DNA of 60,772 bases from Candidatus Hydrogenedentota bacterium (GCA_903837785.1 CAILVY010000183.1:1-60772); one strand, 5' to 3'; positions 1 to 17,900 are shown, counted from the first letter of the stretch. Notes: generated from the letters alone by a model not told the origin. Numbers and translations: made by a program.

Positions 1-94
1 CAGTCGTGTTGGCGTGCTTTGCCCTTTCTACGAGTGATTCCACCTTGTTGAATTCCTCTTTCGGCGCGATTGGAAACGGGACGGAGACGCACTC
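1..94 (-). pseudogene. possible fragment of a specificity-type or methyltransferase protein, running off the left edge
   Basis: Read on the minus strand, this stretch is open and looks coding, with residues VPFPIAPKEEFNKVESLVER. It resembles the PLP/PFPI-P-EEQ-I-V helix entry found in type I specificity subunits and some adenine methyltransferase C-termini. A TAG lies directly upstream in frame (95-97), and I see no start codon with a ribosome binding site. Upstream bases to about 166 give short plausible pieces in other frames, as a decayed gene would. Family assignment rests on one short motif and is weak. Confidence 0.25.
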
Positions 95-266
95 CTAATT
101 GCCAGCCCCTCAACGTTGGCACCATTGGCGCCGACTTGCTTTCACGCAGACTTTGTTATTGTAGTCCGTGATCGTAATCCAATTGCAGGGCGACGATTCA
201 CCCGCACACGAGTTCTGCGAGTATTTTTGAACTTCTGCAGTATAGCACATTCTGGACTGTCTGCCG

Positions 267-2222
267 TCATCGCGTTTGCATGACGATTCGGTTCCGGCCT
301 TCATTCTTGGCTTGATAGAGGGCCTGGTCGGCGGCGGCGAGCAGGGCCTTGGCATCCATTTCGCGGGTGGTCAAATCGGCAATGCCGAAGGAGCCGGTGA
401 CCAGGAAGGGGTGGCCGGTTTCGGGGCAGAAGACATGCGAAGAAAGGGCGTGCCGGATGCGCTCCATGCATTTGATCGCGTCCACGCTTGGGGTGTGCGT
501 GAAGACGATGCAGAACTCGTCTCCGCCGAAGCGCGCGCCGAAGTCCTCTTTGCGGATCTCCTTGTGAATGATCTCGCCCGCCCTCTTCAGCACCGCATCG
601 CCCAGGGCGTGGCCATAGCGGTCGTTGACCTGCTTGAAGTTGTCGATGTCGCCCATGCAAAGGCTGAAGGCGTGGCCGTAGCGCTTGGCGGCGTTGAGCG
701 CGACCTCGAGTTCCTCTTCCAGCGAGCGGCGATTCATGAGCCCGGTGAGCGCGTCGTGCGCGGCCGCGTGGGCGAGGAACTCCTCGTAGCGCTTGCGCTC
801 CGTGATGTCGCGCAGGATGCCGGTGAACAGGCGCTGTTCACCGAGCCGGACCTCGCTGACGGCGAGATACACGGGAAAGATGCTCCCATCCTTCTTCACG
901 GCGAGGAAGTCGCGGCCCATGCCAATCAGTTTCTGCTCGCCCTCGCGCAGGTAGGCGTCGAGGAATTCGTGATGCTGGCCGCGGTAGGGTTCGGGCATGA
1001 GAACCGTGACCTCGCGTCCGAGGAGTTCGTCCGCCTCGTAGCCGAAAATCCGCTCGGCGGCCTTGTTGACGGACTGGATGCAGCCCCGTTCATCCATCGT
1101 GATGATCCCGTCGACGGCGTTCTCGACGACGGCGCGCAGGCGCGCTTCGCTGAAGTGCACGGCGTTCTGTGCCGCTTCGAGGGAGGCCAGGGTTCGGTTG
1201 ATGCTCTCGGCCAGTTCGCCGACCTCATCGCGCGTCTGGACGGGCACGCGTTGCGCCGGGTCGGCAGTGGCCTCAATCGCGCGAAGCCCGGCGGTGAGCC
1301 GCATGAGCGGGCTCAGGACGGTGCTGCGCAGCATGAAAAGCATGATCAGCCCCTGGAGAACGCCGGTCACGATCACGCCGATGCCAAAGTACTGGAGCGT
1401 GCGCAGTCCGCGATCGTAGACCTGCCTGGGCGCGTCCAGGCGGAGCAGGAGAATGGGCTGGCCGGCGACGTCGCGCAGGAACGTGTATCCGGCAATCCGC
1501 GCTTTGTCCAACGGCCGGACAACCGCGGTGGCGCCGCTCGCGAGCAGTTCATGGGCCTGCTGGAATGGGGAGGGGAGACCGGGTTCGTCCAATCTTCGCA
1601 GCTCCAGGGAAGTGCGCAGTTTGGCGGCGATGTCGTGAACGCGTTCCTGGTTGAGGAGCCCGGCAAAAACGAGTGTGCCGCGGATGGGGCCCTTCATGTC
1701 GCTCGTAAGGATGGGCCGCGAGGCCACCAGGAGCGGCCCTTCGTCTGTAAGCAGGAGGCCCTCGGCCTTGCTCTTCTCATCGGAATGATTCAGGAAGGGA
1801 CTGTCTTGTGCCAGACGGCCGAGCAGTCCGGGGGGCGCGGGGATTTCCTCCTGGGTCTTGAGGTCGAACCCCTTCGTGAAGACCAGCTCTCCTCGGCGGT
1901 TGAAGAAGAGGATGAAGTTCACCAGTGAGGAAAAGCTGGCGAACTGGTCGTAGCCCGTGTTCTTGTCGATGTAGTCCTGATTGCGGTCCTCAACAAACTG
2001 GTAACTCTCGTCCCAGTAGGCCCAGTCGGCCGTGCGGGTGCTGAGGGCCTGCAACTGTCCCTTCATCGAGTCCAGTACCTGGTCGAGCCCGCGCCGTACC
2101 TCGTCCTCCTCGGTTTGGGCGAAGCCCCCGAGCAGGACGAACCGGGACCACAAATAGACCACGACAAAGAAAATGGCCGTGGCGCCCAACAAGATGATCG
2201 CCGTCTTCCCGCGCAACTTCAT
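267..2222 (-). CDS. membrane-bound diguanylate cyclase (CHASE4-like, HAMP, PAS, GGDEF)
   Basis: This protein should make cyclic di-GMP from two GTP in response to a periplasmic signal. The 651 residues run: N-terminal TM helix (7-28), CHASE4-like sensory region (about 45-265), second TM (about 275-297), HAMP (about 297-350), PAS (about 360-480, ending DITERKRYEE) and GGDEF (about 490-651). The active-site GGDEF is intact at 566-570, and the inhibitory I-site RxxD (RKED) sits five residues before it, so product feedback inhibition is expected. No EAL or HD-GYP domain is present, so it should only synthesise. An ATG at 2267 is in frame, but the ATG at 2222 (MKLRGK) places the TM helix directly at the N-terminus and has AGG upstream. 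It is transcribed away from rpoB and looks like a single-gene unit. Confidence 0.9.
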   Translation of the reverse strand: MKLRGKTAIILLGATAIFFVVVYLWSRFVLLGGFAQTEEDEVRRGLDQVLDSMKGQLQALSTRTADWAYWDESYQFVEDRNQDYIDKNTGYDQFASFSSLVNFILFFNRRGELVFTKGFDLKTQEEIPAPPGLLGRLAQDSPFLNHSDEKSKAEGLLLTDEGPLLVASRPILTSDMKGPIRGTLVFAGLLNQERVHDIAAKLRTSLELRRLDEPGLPSPFQQAHELLASGATAVVRPLDKARIAGYTFLRDVAGQPILLLRLDAPRQVYDRGLRTLQYFGIGVIVTGVLQGLIMLFMLRSTVLSPLMRLTAGLRAIEATADPAQRVPVQTRDEVGELAESINRTLASLEAAQNAVHFSEARLRAVVENAVDGIITMDERGCIQSVNKAAERIFGYEADELLGREVTVLMPEPYRGQHHEFLDAYLREGEQKLIGMGRDFLAVKKDGSIFPVYLAVSEVRLGEQRLFTGILRDITERKRYEEFLAHAAAHDALTGLMNRRSLEEELEVALNAAKRYGHAFSLCMGDIDNFKQVNDRYGHALGDAVLKRAGEIIHKEIRKEDFGARFGGDEFCIVFTHTPSVDAIKCMERIRHALSSHVFCPETGHPFLVTGSFGIADLTTREMDAKALLAAADQALYQAKNEGRNRIVMQTR

Positions 2223-2643
2223 AGGCTGAACCTGCCGCGTTGCGGATGTGCCGGGGTGTGCCGACACTGTCCAGTGGTTGAAGCGGCCACTTCTTTGAAT
2301 CTATGGCCAAACAAGGAGGGGCTTCCGCGAAAGGGGAACTTGACGGGAGCTTTGCGGGGACGCCGAGGAATTGCCAATGGACTCACCCGATGTGCTAAAA
2401 TACCGCACACAACGGAAGATTGCAGCGCTCCGAAGGACACATCATCACACTGCACCCCCCGTCGTGCCACCATGGTACCCGTACTGGTCCGGCCTCTGTT
2501 CCCGGCGCTACACCCAGATTCCGGCGGCTGTAAGATAGCAGAAGCGGCAGGGAGATTCCAAGGAAATTTTCGCGGGGAATGCGGGGTTTCTCGAGGGAGA
2601 AATAAAGAAGAAAAGTATGTTGAAAAATTTCGTTGGAATCCGT
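2223..2643. other. intergenic region between the GGDEF gene and the rpoB promoter
   Basis: About 420 bases with no convincing gene. Open frames here lack ribosome binding sites and protein-like composition. No rplJ, rplL or other ribosomal-protein sequence is visible, although these normally sit just before rpoB. A weak extra promoter-like pair (TTGCCA at 2371 and TGC-TAAAAT ending at 2401, 19-base spacer) points toward rpoB but is poorly supported. Confidence 0.5.
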
Positions 2644-2672
2644 TTGACAGCGGGATTTCAGCGTGATATACT
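2644..2672 (+). promoter_or_regulatory. sigma70-type promoter of rpoBC
   Basis: TTGACA at 2644-2649, a 17-base spacer and TATACT at 2667-2672 make a near-perfect housekeeping promoter. Transcription should start near 2679, giving a leader of about 115 bases before the rpoB ATG at 2795. That ATG is served by AAAGGAG at 2781-2787. Confidence 0.85.
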
Positions 2673-2683
2673 TAAAAGCTACG

Positions 2684-2699
2684 CTCCCCGATGGGGGAG
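2684..2699 (+). promoter_or_regulatory. GC hairpin at the 5' end of the rpoBC leader
   Basis: CTCCCC-GATG-GGGGAG forms a perfect 6-bp stem with a 4-base loop, starting about five bases after the predicted transcription start. A pyrimidine-rich stretch (ATCTGTCTTT) follows. It could protect the transcript's 5' end or act as a weak attenuator; the sequence alone cannot tell which. Confidence 0.35.
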
Positions 2700-2794
2700 A
2701 TCTGTCTTTAAGCGGAGGCGCGTGGCATTTGGCCCTGCCTGTGGTAATGCGATAACACCTTTACCTCGTTAACTTTAGCCAAAGGAGTCTCTTC

Positions 2795-6640
<3,846 letters not shown>

Positions 6641-6643
6641 GCC

Positions 6644-10783
<4,140 letters not shown>

Positions 10784-10805
10784 GCACTCAGACAATGTCC
10801 AATCC

Positions 10806-10832
10806 GGCCCCGGAGGGTTCCCCTCCGGGGCC
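10806..10832 (+). terminator. terminator hairpin of the rpoBC operon
   Basis: GGCCCCGGAGGG and its exact reverse complement pair over 12 bp around a 3-base loop (10818-10820). A short T-containing stretch follows (GTTGCTTT). It sits 22 bases after the rpoC stop, between convergent genes, so it may also serve the acyltransferase on the other strand. Confidence 0.8.
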
Positions 10833-10878
10833 GTTGCTTTCCGGGGGGTGTGCTGCGCAAGCGGGCGGGCAAGGGGGG

Positions 10879-12030
10879 TCAGAGCACCCTGTTGAGCACG
10901 GGGATGCGGCGGACCACGTCGGCGAAGAGGAAGCACGAGATGACGGCCACTGGCCACATCAGCAGGATCTCCGGGAGCCTGCCCCACGAGAAGAATGTGA
11001 AGAGGTACGTGGCCATGACCACGAAGAAGGCATGCAGGATATAGGCGGTATACGAACTCCTGGCCATTCTCCGGGTGAACGGGGTGGAAAAGTCGAAGCG
11101 GTCCCGAAAGAGCACGATGAGCTTCATGTTGATGCCCACGCAGAGGAACGGCTCCCAGGCGGCATAAATGTAGCACTGCCAGTTGAAGCCGCCCCAGAAG
11201 GCGAAGTAGTCGTTGCCCAGCGCCGCATTGAGGAACATGAATGCCGGCGCGATCGCGATGGCGGCCAGGGAAACCGCGAACCAGCGATTGGCCTGTTGCG
11301 CGCTCAGGCGCGAGAACCAGCCGGAGCGATAGGCCATTACGCCGAACGCGAACATACAGACGTACAGGGGGAAGAAGGCCAGCCGCAGATGGAAGACAAA
11401 GGCCGTAAGCGGCTGCCACTGCCGCAGCAGGAACGTGAAGAGTCCGATGCCCAGAATGAACAGCAGGACCTGGCGGTCGGTGGGCAGGGGGTATTGCCGC
11501 GGGGTGCGGCCAAACCTGTCTGCCAGCATGCGGACCACGAGGTACACCCCTTCAAAAATCAGGAGGGTGAACGTGAACCAGAGCGGACCCGGTTCGCCAT
11601 ACTCGAGGAAACGTCTGGAGAAGTAGGCCAGAAAGCCTTCATGAACACGGCCTTGAAAGGAGCGAACCATGAAATTCAACACAAGGCTCAACCCGTAGAA
11701 GTACACGAGGAACGGAATGCCCAGCCGGGCCAGGCGTCGCAGCGCGAAGCCCCCGGCGCCTCTGCGGTCGCAGGCGGGCGCGGTGAAATACGCGGAGATC
11801 AGGAAGAACGAACTCATGAAGAAGGCCTGGGTCACGGCGGCGAACATCGTCGCCAGGATCTCCGCCACAGCACCGCCGCGCTCATGAACGATGTAATACC
11901 AGCCGCCGGGCGATCCGTATGCCGCGTTGGCATGATGGCAGATAACCAACGCGGTGAGACTCACCCGGAGATTGTCCAGATAGGAATAGCGATCTTCTTC
12001 CAACGTGAACTCCCCTGTCGGGTGCGGCAT
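10879..12030 (-). CDS. membrane acyltransferase, acyltransferase-3 / MdoC-like family
   Basis: A 383-residue polytopic membrane protein with about ten hydrophobic helices. The N-terminus carries the family signature YLDNLR, with a following HH in the first membrane helix (LVICHHANAAYG). Proteins of this family move acetyl, succinyl or other acyl groups onto surface sugars such as osmoregulated glucans, O-antigen or exopolysaccharide. The substrate here cannot be deduced. I chose the ATG at 12030 because the frame upstream has no protein-like sequence and a plausible promoter lies at 12055-12082, leaving a short leader. It is a single gene, convergent with rpoC. Confidence 0.8.
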   Translation of the reverse strand: MPHPTGEFTLEEDRYSYLDNLRVSLTALVICHHANAAYGSPGGWYYIVHERGGAVAEILATMFAAVTQAFFMSSFFLISAYFTAPACDRRGAGGFALRRLARLGIPFLVYFYGLSLVLNFMVRSFQGRVHEGFLAYFSRRFLEYGEPGPLWFTFTLLIFEGVYLVVRMLADRFGRTPRQYPLPTDRQVLLFILGIGLFTFLLRQWQPLTAFVFHLRLAFFPLYVCMFAFGVMAYRSGWFSRLSAQQANRWFAVSLAAIAIAPAFMFLNAALGNDYFAFWGGFNWQCYIYAAWEPFLCVGINMKLIVLFRDRFDFSTPFTRRMARSSYTAYILHAFFVVMATYLFTFFSWGRLPEILLMWPVAVISCFLFADVVRRIPVLNRVL

Positions 12031-12054
12031 CCGCGCCCGGATGGCCGACGGAGA

Positions 12055-12082
12055 AGTATAGCAGGATTTGCCAAATGAACAA
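12055..12082 (-). promoter_or_regulatory. probable promoter of the acyltransferase gene
   Basis: On the minus strand, TTGTTC (12082-12077), a 16-base spacer and TATACT (12060-12055) precede the gene. Transcription would start near 12048, 18 bases before the ATG at 12030. The -10 is perfect, the -35 moderate. Confidence 0.5.
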
Positions 12083-12190
12083 GCCATTGCGGCAAGAGCG
12101 GCGGGAGACAAGGGGGAAACGGCACGTGCCAGGGGTTCACGCCCGGGAACGCACATTGATTTCGGATTCGCCGGCGGGATAACATCCGGC

Positions 12191-12895
12191 ATGACCATTT
12201 TACGCAATACATCGATTCGTGCGCTTTGCCGCGGGGGCCTTGGGTGCCTCCTGCTGGCGGGCATTGTGATGGGGACTCTCGCGGTCGCAGGGCCGTCGCC
12301 GAGCGCGCTGGAGGCGGACTCCTCGGGCTGGGTGGATCTGATGCCGCCGGCCGGCTTGCAGGGCTGGACGCGGGTGCCCGTGCCGCCCGGCGCGCCGCTG
12401 GAGAAGCAGCAATGGCACGTTGACGAAACCGGCAAAGTGCTGGTTTGCGAGGGCGATGGCGGGCACGACATGCTGCTCTGCGATCGCGAATTCGGCGACG
12501 CGGTGTTTCACTTCGAGTTCCGCTACACGAAGGTTGAAGGGAAGTCCGGCTACAACAGCGGCGCCTATGTCCGGAACGCCAAAGACGGCGCAATCTGGCA
12601 TCAGGCGCAGTTCGGCGACGGGAACGGCGGCTATCTCTTCGGGCAAACGCCCGGCGCGGACGGCCGCAAGAAGTCCTTCAACACACAGGGCGAGGTGAAG
12701 GACGGGCGGGTGAAGCCCGCCGGCGAATGGAACGTACTCGAGATCACGGCGCGCGGCAACGTGTTGACCCTATGGGTCAACGGGGCCGTTACGTGCGAGG
12801 TGAACGACTGCGGGAATCCGAAGGGCCTTGTGGGCCTCGAGGGCGAAGGCTATCGGATTGAATTCCGCAACCTCAAGGTCAAAGAACTGCGGTAG
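12191..12895 (+). CDS. secreted DUF1080 (3-keto-disaccharide hydrolase) domain protein
   Basis: A 234-residue protein with an N-terminal signal sequence (hydrophobic core GCLLLAGIVMGTLAVAG) followed by one DUF1080 domain, a concanavalin-like jelly roll. The family was linked to 3-keto-glycoside hydrolysis and is common in Planctomycetota and relatives. Recognisable features are the opening SGWVDL...GW, the SGYNSGAYVRN turn, and the closing strand GLVGLEGEGYRIEFRNLKVKEL. The predicted site is the periplasm or outside the cell. The ATG at 12191 lacks a clear ribosome binding site; a TTGATT/TAACAT pair ends five bases before it, so the message may be nearly leaderless. It is followed 97 bases later by another secreted protein on the same strand. 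Confidence 0.8.
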   Translation: MTILRNTSIRALCRGGLGCLLLAGIVMGTLAVAGPSPSALEADSSGWVDLMPPAGLQGWTRVPVPPGAPLEKQQWHVDETGKVLVCEGDGGHDMLLCDREFGDAVFHFEFRYTKVEGKSGYNSGAYVRNAKDGAIWHQAQFGDGNGGYLFGQTPGADGRKKSFNTQGEVKDGRVKPAGEWNVLEITARGNVLTLWVNGAVTCEVNDCGNPKGLVGLEGEGYRIEFRNLKVKELR

Positions 12896-12992
12896 GGGCC
12901 GCGCCGCCGCGCCCTCCGGGCTTCCCGGGGGTTCCGTTGTCTCCGAAGAATCGTGCCTTCAATCCACTCCAACTTGTTGAGAACGAACCACG

Positions 12993-14885
12993 ATGAGACC
13001 TCTCTGCCTTATGTCCGCCGTGCTGGGGATGCTTGCGGGAGCGCTCGTTGCGGTGCAGCCCGCCTCGTGCGCGGCCGGCGATTCATTTCCGGATTTTGAA
13101 GCGCTGGCCCGCGGCATGCAACAGCCCCGGCTCTTGCCGGGCCAGCAGGGCGTGGTCTTCACGCTCTATGGCGCGCCCGGGGAACTGGACAAGGTCCGTC
13201 AACTCGTCGCAGTGATGCGGGAAGAGCACCTGGGCAACGGCTTCGATCCGGGCCCGGGCCCGCATCCGGACATGAAGCCGGTCTTCGAGTACCTCGCCAC
13301 GGTGGGCTGGCCCGTGGTCTGCTATCCCGGCGGGGACATGCAGATCGTGGGCGGCCGCGGGCCGCTGGGCCGCGAAAACGAAGCGGTGCTCGAAGCCATG
13401 GACCGGTCGGGGGTCTTCACGGCCGTGCAACTGGGCGAATGGGGCTATTACTTCCACAACCTCTCGTGCGACGAATCGTGGTGGCGCGGGAATTTCGGCA
13501 AGGACTTCGACACGTACAAGCATCTGATGAAACCGGCGGGGCTTGCCGGCTACGACCACCGCCCGGGCAGCAAGCAGGAATGCTACGGCGTGCTCAAGTC
13601 CTACTTCATGACCCGGAGCCGGGACCTGCTGGGGCGCGTGATCAGTGTGACGGGGCATTCGCATTACGAGGCCTATGCCGGCGAATGGGGGGCGCGGTGC
13701 ATTGGCCTGGAAGTCGGGGAGAACATCGCGTTCACGCAGTCGAAGCTGGCCTTCGCCCGGGGCGCCTCCCGGCAGTGGCAGAAGCCGTGGTCGGTTCAGG
13801 TCAGCCCGTGGTTCGCCGGCGCCTGCACCTCGAGCGGGCCGTTGCGGGGGGAGGGGGGCGGCGCCCGGGGCCTGGATGCCGGGCACTCCCTCAGCTTCTA
13901 TGAACGGATGTGGCTCCATGCCTGGTTTGCCGGCGCGGCGCTGATTACGCCCGAGAACAGCATAGCGACGTTTTTCGAGCAGCCGGACGCCCCGTGGACG
14001 CTGACCTCGCACGGGCGCAAGGCCTCCGAGGTTTTCGCGTTCCTGCAGGAACATGATCGCGGCGTGCCCTACACGCCGGTGGCGGTGGTGCTCGATCATC
14101 TGGCGGGCTACAACGGATACATGGACAAACCCTGGGGCATTCTGGAACCCACGGCGGGAGACCGGGAACTGCGCGACCTCTTCGATTTCCAGCTCTTCCC
14201 CGGAAGTGATCACATCCACGTGAAACCCGACCCCGAGAATCCCGAGAGCAGCTATCTCCGGCCCACGCCCTATGGCGAAATGTTCGACGTGCTCCTGACG
14301 AGCGTGCCGCCCGAAGTCCTGCCCACGTATCCCGTCATTTTGCTGGCCGGCGATATCACGTTCGACGATGCGTTCCTGGGCGAGTTGGAGAAATCGCTGC
14401 GCCGCGGCAGCCGCGTCCTCCTGTCGGCACGCCATCGCGATGCGCTCGGGGAACAGTTCGAGCGGCTAGCGCGGCACGGCGAGGTCGAAGTGCTCGAATC
14501 CTGGAAACATCCGGCGACGGGCCGCCCGGCGGCGATTTCCAATGAGCGCCTGGCGCGCCTCTGTGAGGAAGTCCTGCCGATCGCCGTCGAGGGCGATGCG
14601 ATCCAATATCAGATCAACCGCCTTCCGAACGGATGGGTGATTGAACTGATCAACCATCGCGGGGTGAGCAAGAAGAAGGATCAACCGGCGGTGACGGATC
14701 CGGCGGCCGTGGCGCAGGTGACACTGAAACCGCGGATGAGCTGTGGCGCGAGCCGGGCATGGCGCTCGGGGCGCATCCAGCCCTCCGGGGAATCCGTTGC
14801 CGTCGAGATCGGGCCGGGCGCAGTCGAGTACGTAGAGTTTGTGTCCGGCGCTGGCGCCACGGACGCGGGACTCCCCGGCCGCTGA
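12993..14885 (+). CDS. large secreted protein, glycoside-hydrolase-like TIM barrel, family not recognised
   Basis: A 630-residue protein with a clear signal peptide (cleavage likely after ASCAA, near residue 28). The first 330 residues read like a (beta/alpha)8 barrel: alternating hydrophobic strands, many aromatic residues and carboxylates at strand ends such as QLGEWGYY, YAGEWGA and GLEVGEN. The middle (about 440-540) resembles the Rossmann-like beta-galactosidase trimerisation domain (PVILLAGDITFDD, then RGSRVLLSARH). The C-terminus is a small beta domain (WVIELINHRG, VEYVEFV). I do not recognise the exact family. The layout suggests a hydrolase acting on extracellular polysaccharide, in line with the preceding DUF1080 gene. 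It is convergent with the FG-GAP gene. Confidence 0.6.
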   Translation: MRPLCLMSAVLGMLAGALVAVQPASCAAGDSFPDFEALARGMQQPRLLPGQQGVVFTLYGAPGELDKVRQLVAVMREEHLGNGFDPGPGPHPDMKPVFEYLATVGWPVVCYPGGDMQIVGGRGPLGRENEAVLEAMDRSGVFTAVQLGEWGYYFHNLSCDESWWRGNFGKDFDTYKHLMKPAGLAGYDHRPGSKQECYGVLKSYFMTRSRDLLGRVISVTGHSHYEAYAGEWGARCIGLEVGENIAFTQSKLAFARGASRQWQKPWSVQVSPWFAGACTSSGPLRGEGGGARGLDAGHSLSFYERMWLHAWFAGAALITPENSIATFFEQPDAPWTLTSHGRKASEVFAFLQEHDRGVPYTPVAVVLDHLAGYNGYMDKPWGILEPTAGDRELRDLFDFQLFPGSDHIHVKPDPENPESSYLRPTPYGEMFDVLLTSVPPEVLPTYPVILLAGDITFDDAFLGELEKSLRRGSRVLLSARHRDALGEQFERLARHGEVEVLESWKHPATGRPAAISNERLARLCEEVLPIAVEGDAIQYQINRLPNGWVIELINHRGVSKKKDQPAVTDPAAVAQVTLKPRMSCGASRAWRSGRIQPSGESVAVEIGPGAVEYVEFVSGAGATDAGLPGR

Positions 14886-14916
14886 TCAGTCGCGAGCCGC
14901 CGGGGTTTCGCCGGCC

Positions 14917-17900
14917 CTACGGGCCGACGCAGTACCCATCTTCGGTGCCTTCGCCCGGGCATGCGTGATAGCCGCCCGAGTTGAAGAACTGGATCAGGCG
15001 AAGCAATTCGGAGAGGTCAACAGCCCAGTCCGCCGGATTGTAGTCGCTTTGATGCTGGAGGCAACTCAGCCGATCGCCCGGTCCCGGATTGTATCCGTCT
15101 TCGCCGGCTGCATCGCAGTGATAGCCATCGGAATTGAAGAACTGGATCACGCGCAGCAGTTCGGAGAGATTGATGAATCCGTCTCCATCCTGGTCGGCCG
15201 TGTGATACTCAGGAGGTCCCCCTTCACCTTCACCCTCACCCTCGCCTTCGCCTTCACCTTCGCCTTCACCTTCACCTTCGCCTTCGCCTTCGCCTTCGCC
15301 TTCGCCTTCTGCGACGTCGTATGTCCGGCTGATGGCATTGGAGGCGGTGTTCGGATTGCCCGCGGCATCGTGGAACGAATCCGCGCTCACCACACAGGAA
15401 AACAGGCCCTGCGCCAACGGATGAAGCGTGAAGCTGTAATTCATGCCGCTGCCCGAGAACCCGGCGACGGCGGCGTTCGAGGGCGCGATGTCCGAGTCGG
15501 AGAAATCTGCGCTGGGTTCGCTCAACGTGGCGAGGATGACAATGTCGCCGTCGGCCGGGTCCGGCGCGTCGCATGCCAGTGTGACGCCGGGCGGAATCGA
15601 GTCGGCCACCGTCCGGAAATCGAGTTCCGTTCCGCCGTTCCAGGGCATGCTGAACCATCGGCTCTTCTGCTGGAACGGCGTGGATGCCGGGTGAAACAGC
15701 AAGCGCACCCGCCAGCAATAGCCTGCGTCTGCCGCGAGGCCCGCCATCAACTCGTTCAGTTGAGCGCCGCCCGCATCCGCATCCCTCCACGCCGCGCTCT
15801 GAATTGTGCCCAGGCCGTCAAAGGGCGCGCCCGCCGGCTTCACTTCGCATTCCAGCTTCACCCGGCCGTATCCGAAGGGCGTGCGCCCCAGGGCGGCCAA
15901 TCGCAGGCTCGTTTCACTGTCGCTTGCGCCGAGCCGGGCAATCGGGCCGGCATCGTCGCTGCGTCGTTGCCGGGGATTCAGGCTCACGCCGTAACCCGCC
16001 TCGCCGTTGCCGACATAGACGAAGGCCCGGCCAGTTTCCGAGGAGTACATTTCGGCGCCGACAATGAGGTCGGCGTAGCCGTCTCCGTTGACATCGCCGG
16101 CCATGGCGACGGAATTGCCCAGTTCGCCGTAGGCCTGATCGCCTTCTTTACCCCAGTCGGCGTTGGCCGGGATTCCGTCCGGGCCCAGCCCCGAGGCCGA
16201 GCCGAACCACACGTACACGGCGCCGGCCCCAACCAGTGAGGCGGTGTTGCGGTGATTGGCGCCGACAACCACGTCGGCGTAGCCGTCGCCGTTAGCGTCG
16301 CCCGCGCCGGACACGGAATAGCCCAGCCAGGAGAGATTCTTGTCGCTTGCCGCCGCCCAGTCGGCATTGGCCGGGGCGCCGTTCGCGCCCAGCCCCGAGG
16401 CCGAACCCAGCCATACATAGGCGGTTCCGACCGCATCCACGGCATCGACGTCATACCCGAAGGCGCCAACAAGGATCTCTGCATACCCGTCGCCATTAAC
16501 ATCGCCCGCCGTCGCGACGGAGGCTCCAAGATTTGCAGAACCCTGATAGCCCATTGCGGTCCAGTCGGCATTGACCGGCGTGCCATTCTCGCCGAGGCCC
16601 GACGCGGATCCCAGCCACACGAAGGCGCCGCCCTCATCGATCAGGCCGCTGTCGTACTTGTTCGCGCCGACAATGATGTCCGAGTAGCCGTCTCCGTTCA
16701 GGTCTCCGGCGGACGATACGGAGTAACCGAATTGGGCGCTCTCCTGATCGGACTCCGCGATCCAGTCGGCGTTGGCCGGCGTGCCATTCTCGCCGAGCCC
16801 CGACGCGGAGCCCAGCCAGACGAAGACGGTCCCCTCATTCGTCTGGCCGCGATCATAGCTCTGCGCGCCGACGATAATGTCCGAGTAGCCATCTCCGTTT
16901 ACGTCGCCGGCCGAGGCCACGGAATAGCCCAGGCTTCCGGACGCCTGGTCCCCGGTGGCAATCCAGTCGGCATTGTCGGGAGTGCCGTTGTCCCCCAGGC
17001 CGGCCGCTGCACCCAGCCAGACAAAGACCCGGCCAGCGTTGCTCAATGCGTTCTCATCGTCGTAATAGGCGCCGACGATAATGTCCGAGTAGCCATCCCC
17101 ATTCACGTCGCCTGCCGTGGAGACGGCGGCGCCAAAGCGGTCCCCGGTGGCCCCGCCGTCGGCTGTCCAGTCCGGAAGCGCCGACAGGCCGCTCGCGGAA
17201 CCGTAGTAGACATAGACGCGGCCGCTGCCCGAGTTGTGGCCGCGTGCGCCGACGATGACATCGGCATAGCCGTCGCCGTTGACATCTCCGGCGGACGACG
17301 TCGAACACCCGAAGTTGTCCGACATGCCCTCGCCATCCGGCGTCCACAGGGAGTCCGTGGAGAGACTGCCGGCCGAACCCATGTAGGCATACGCCCGGCC
17401 GGTACTCGTATCATAGCCGTTCGCCCCGGCGAGGACATCGGCATAGCCATCGCCGTTGACGTCGCCCGCCGTCGCTGCGGCCCCCCCCAGACCGGCGCCG
17501 GCGACGTCGCCTTCTCGGCGCCAGTCGGCATTGGCCAGAGTGCCTTCGGCGCCGAGGCCCGTTGCGGAACCCAGCCACACACACACTGCGCCGGCGCTTA
17601 CCAAAGCGTCGGCGTCGCGGTGATAGGCGCCGACAATCACGTCAGCGTATCCGTCCCCATTCACGTCGCCCGCTGTCCCCACGGACGAGCCGAGGAGCGC
17701 CATGTCGCGGTCACCCGCCGCTCGCCAGTCGGCATTGGCCGGGGTGCCGTCCACACCCAGGCCCGTGGAGGAACCGAGCCATGCGAATGCGCACCCTTCA
17801 TGGCTTCCCACGACGTCGTAAGTACGCGCTCCGACAAGCACGTCGGCGTAGCCGTCGCCATTGACATCGCCCGCCGTGGACACCGTGCCGCCGAAATACG

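Noticed and set aside
276-1928. A 550-codon plus-strand open frame opposite the GGDEF gene.
   Set aside because: The minus strand encodes intact PAS and GGDEF motifs; this frame has none and no ribosome binding site.
2115-2666. A 183-codon plus-strand frame before rpoB that might have been rplL or a leader peptide.
   Set aside because: It has no L7/L12 features, overlaps the start of the minus-strand GGDEF gene and runs through the rpoB -35 box and up to its -10 box.
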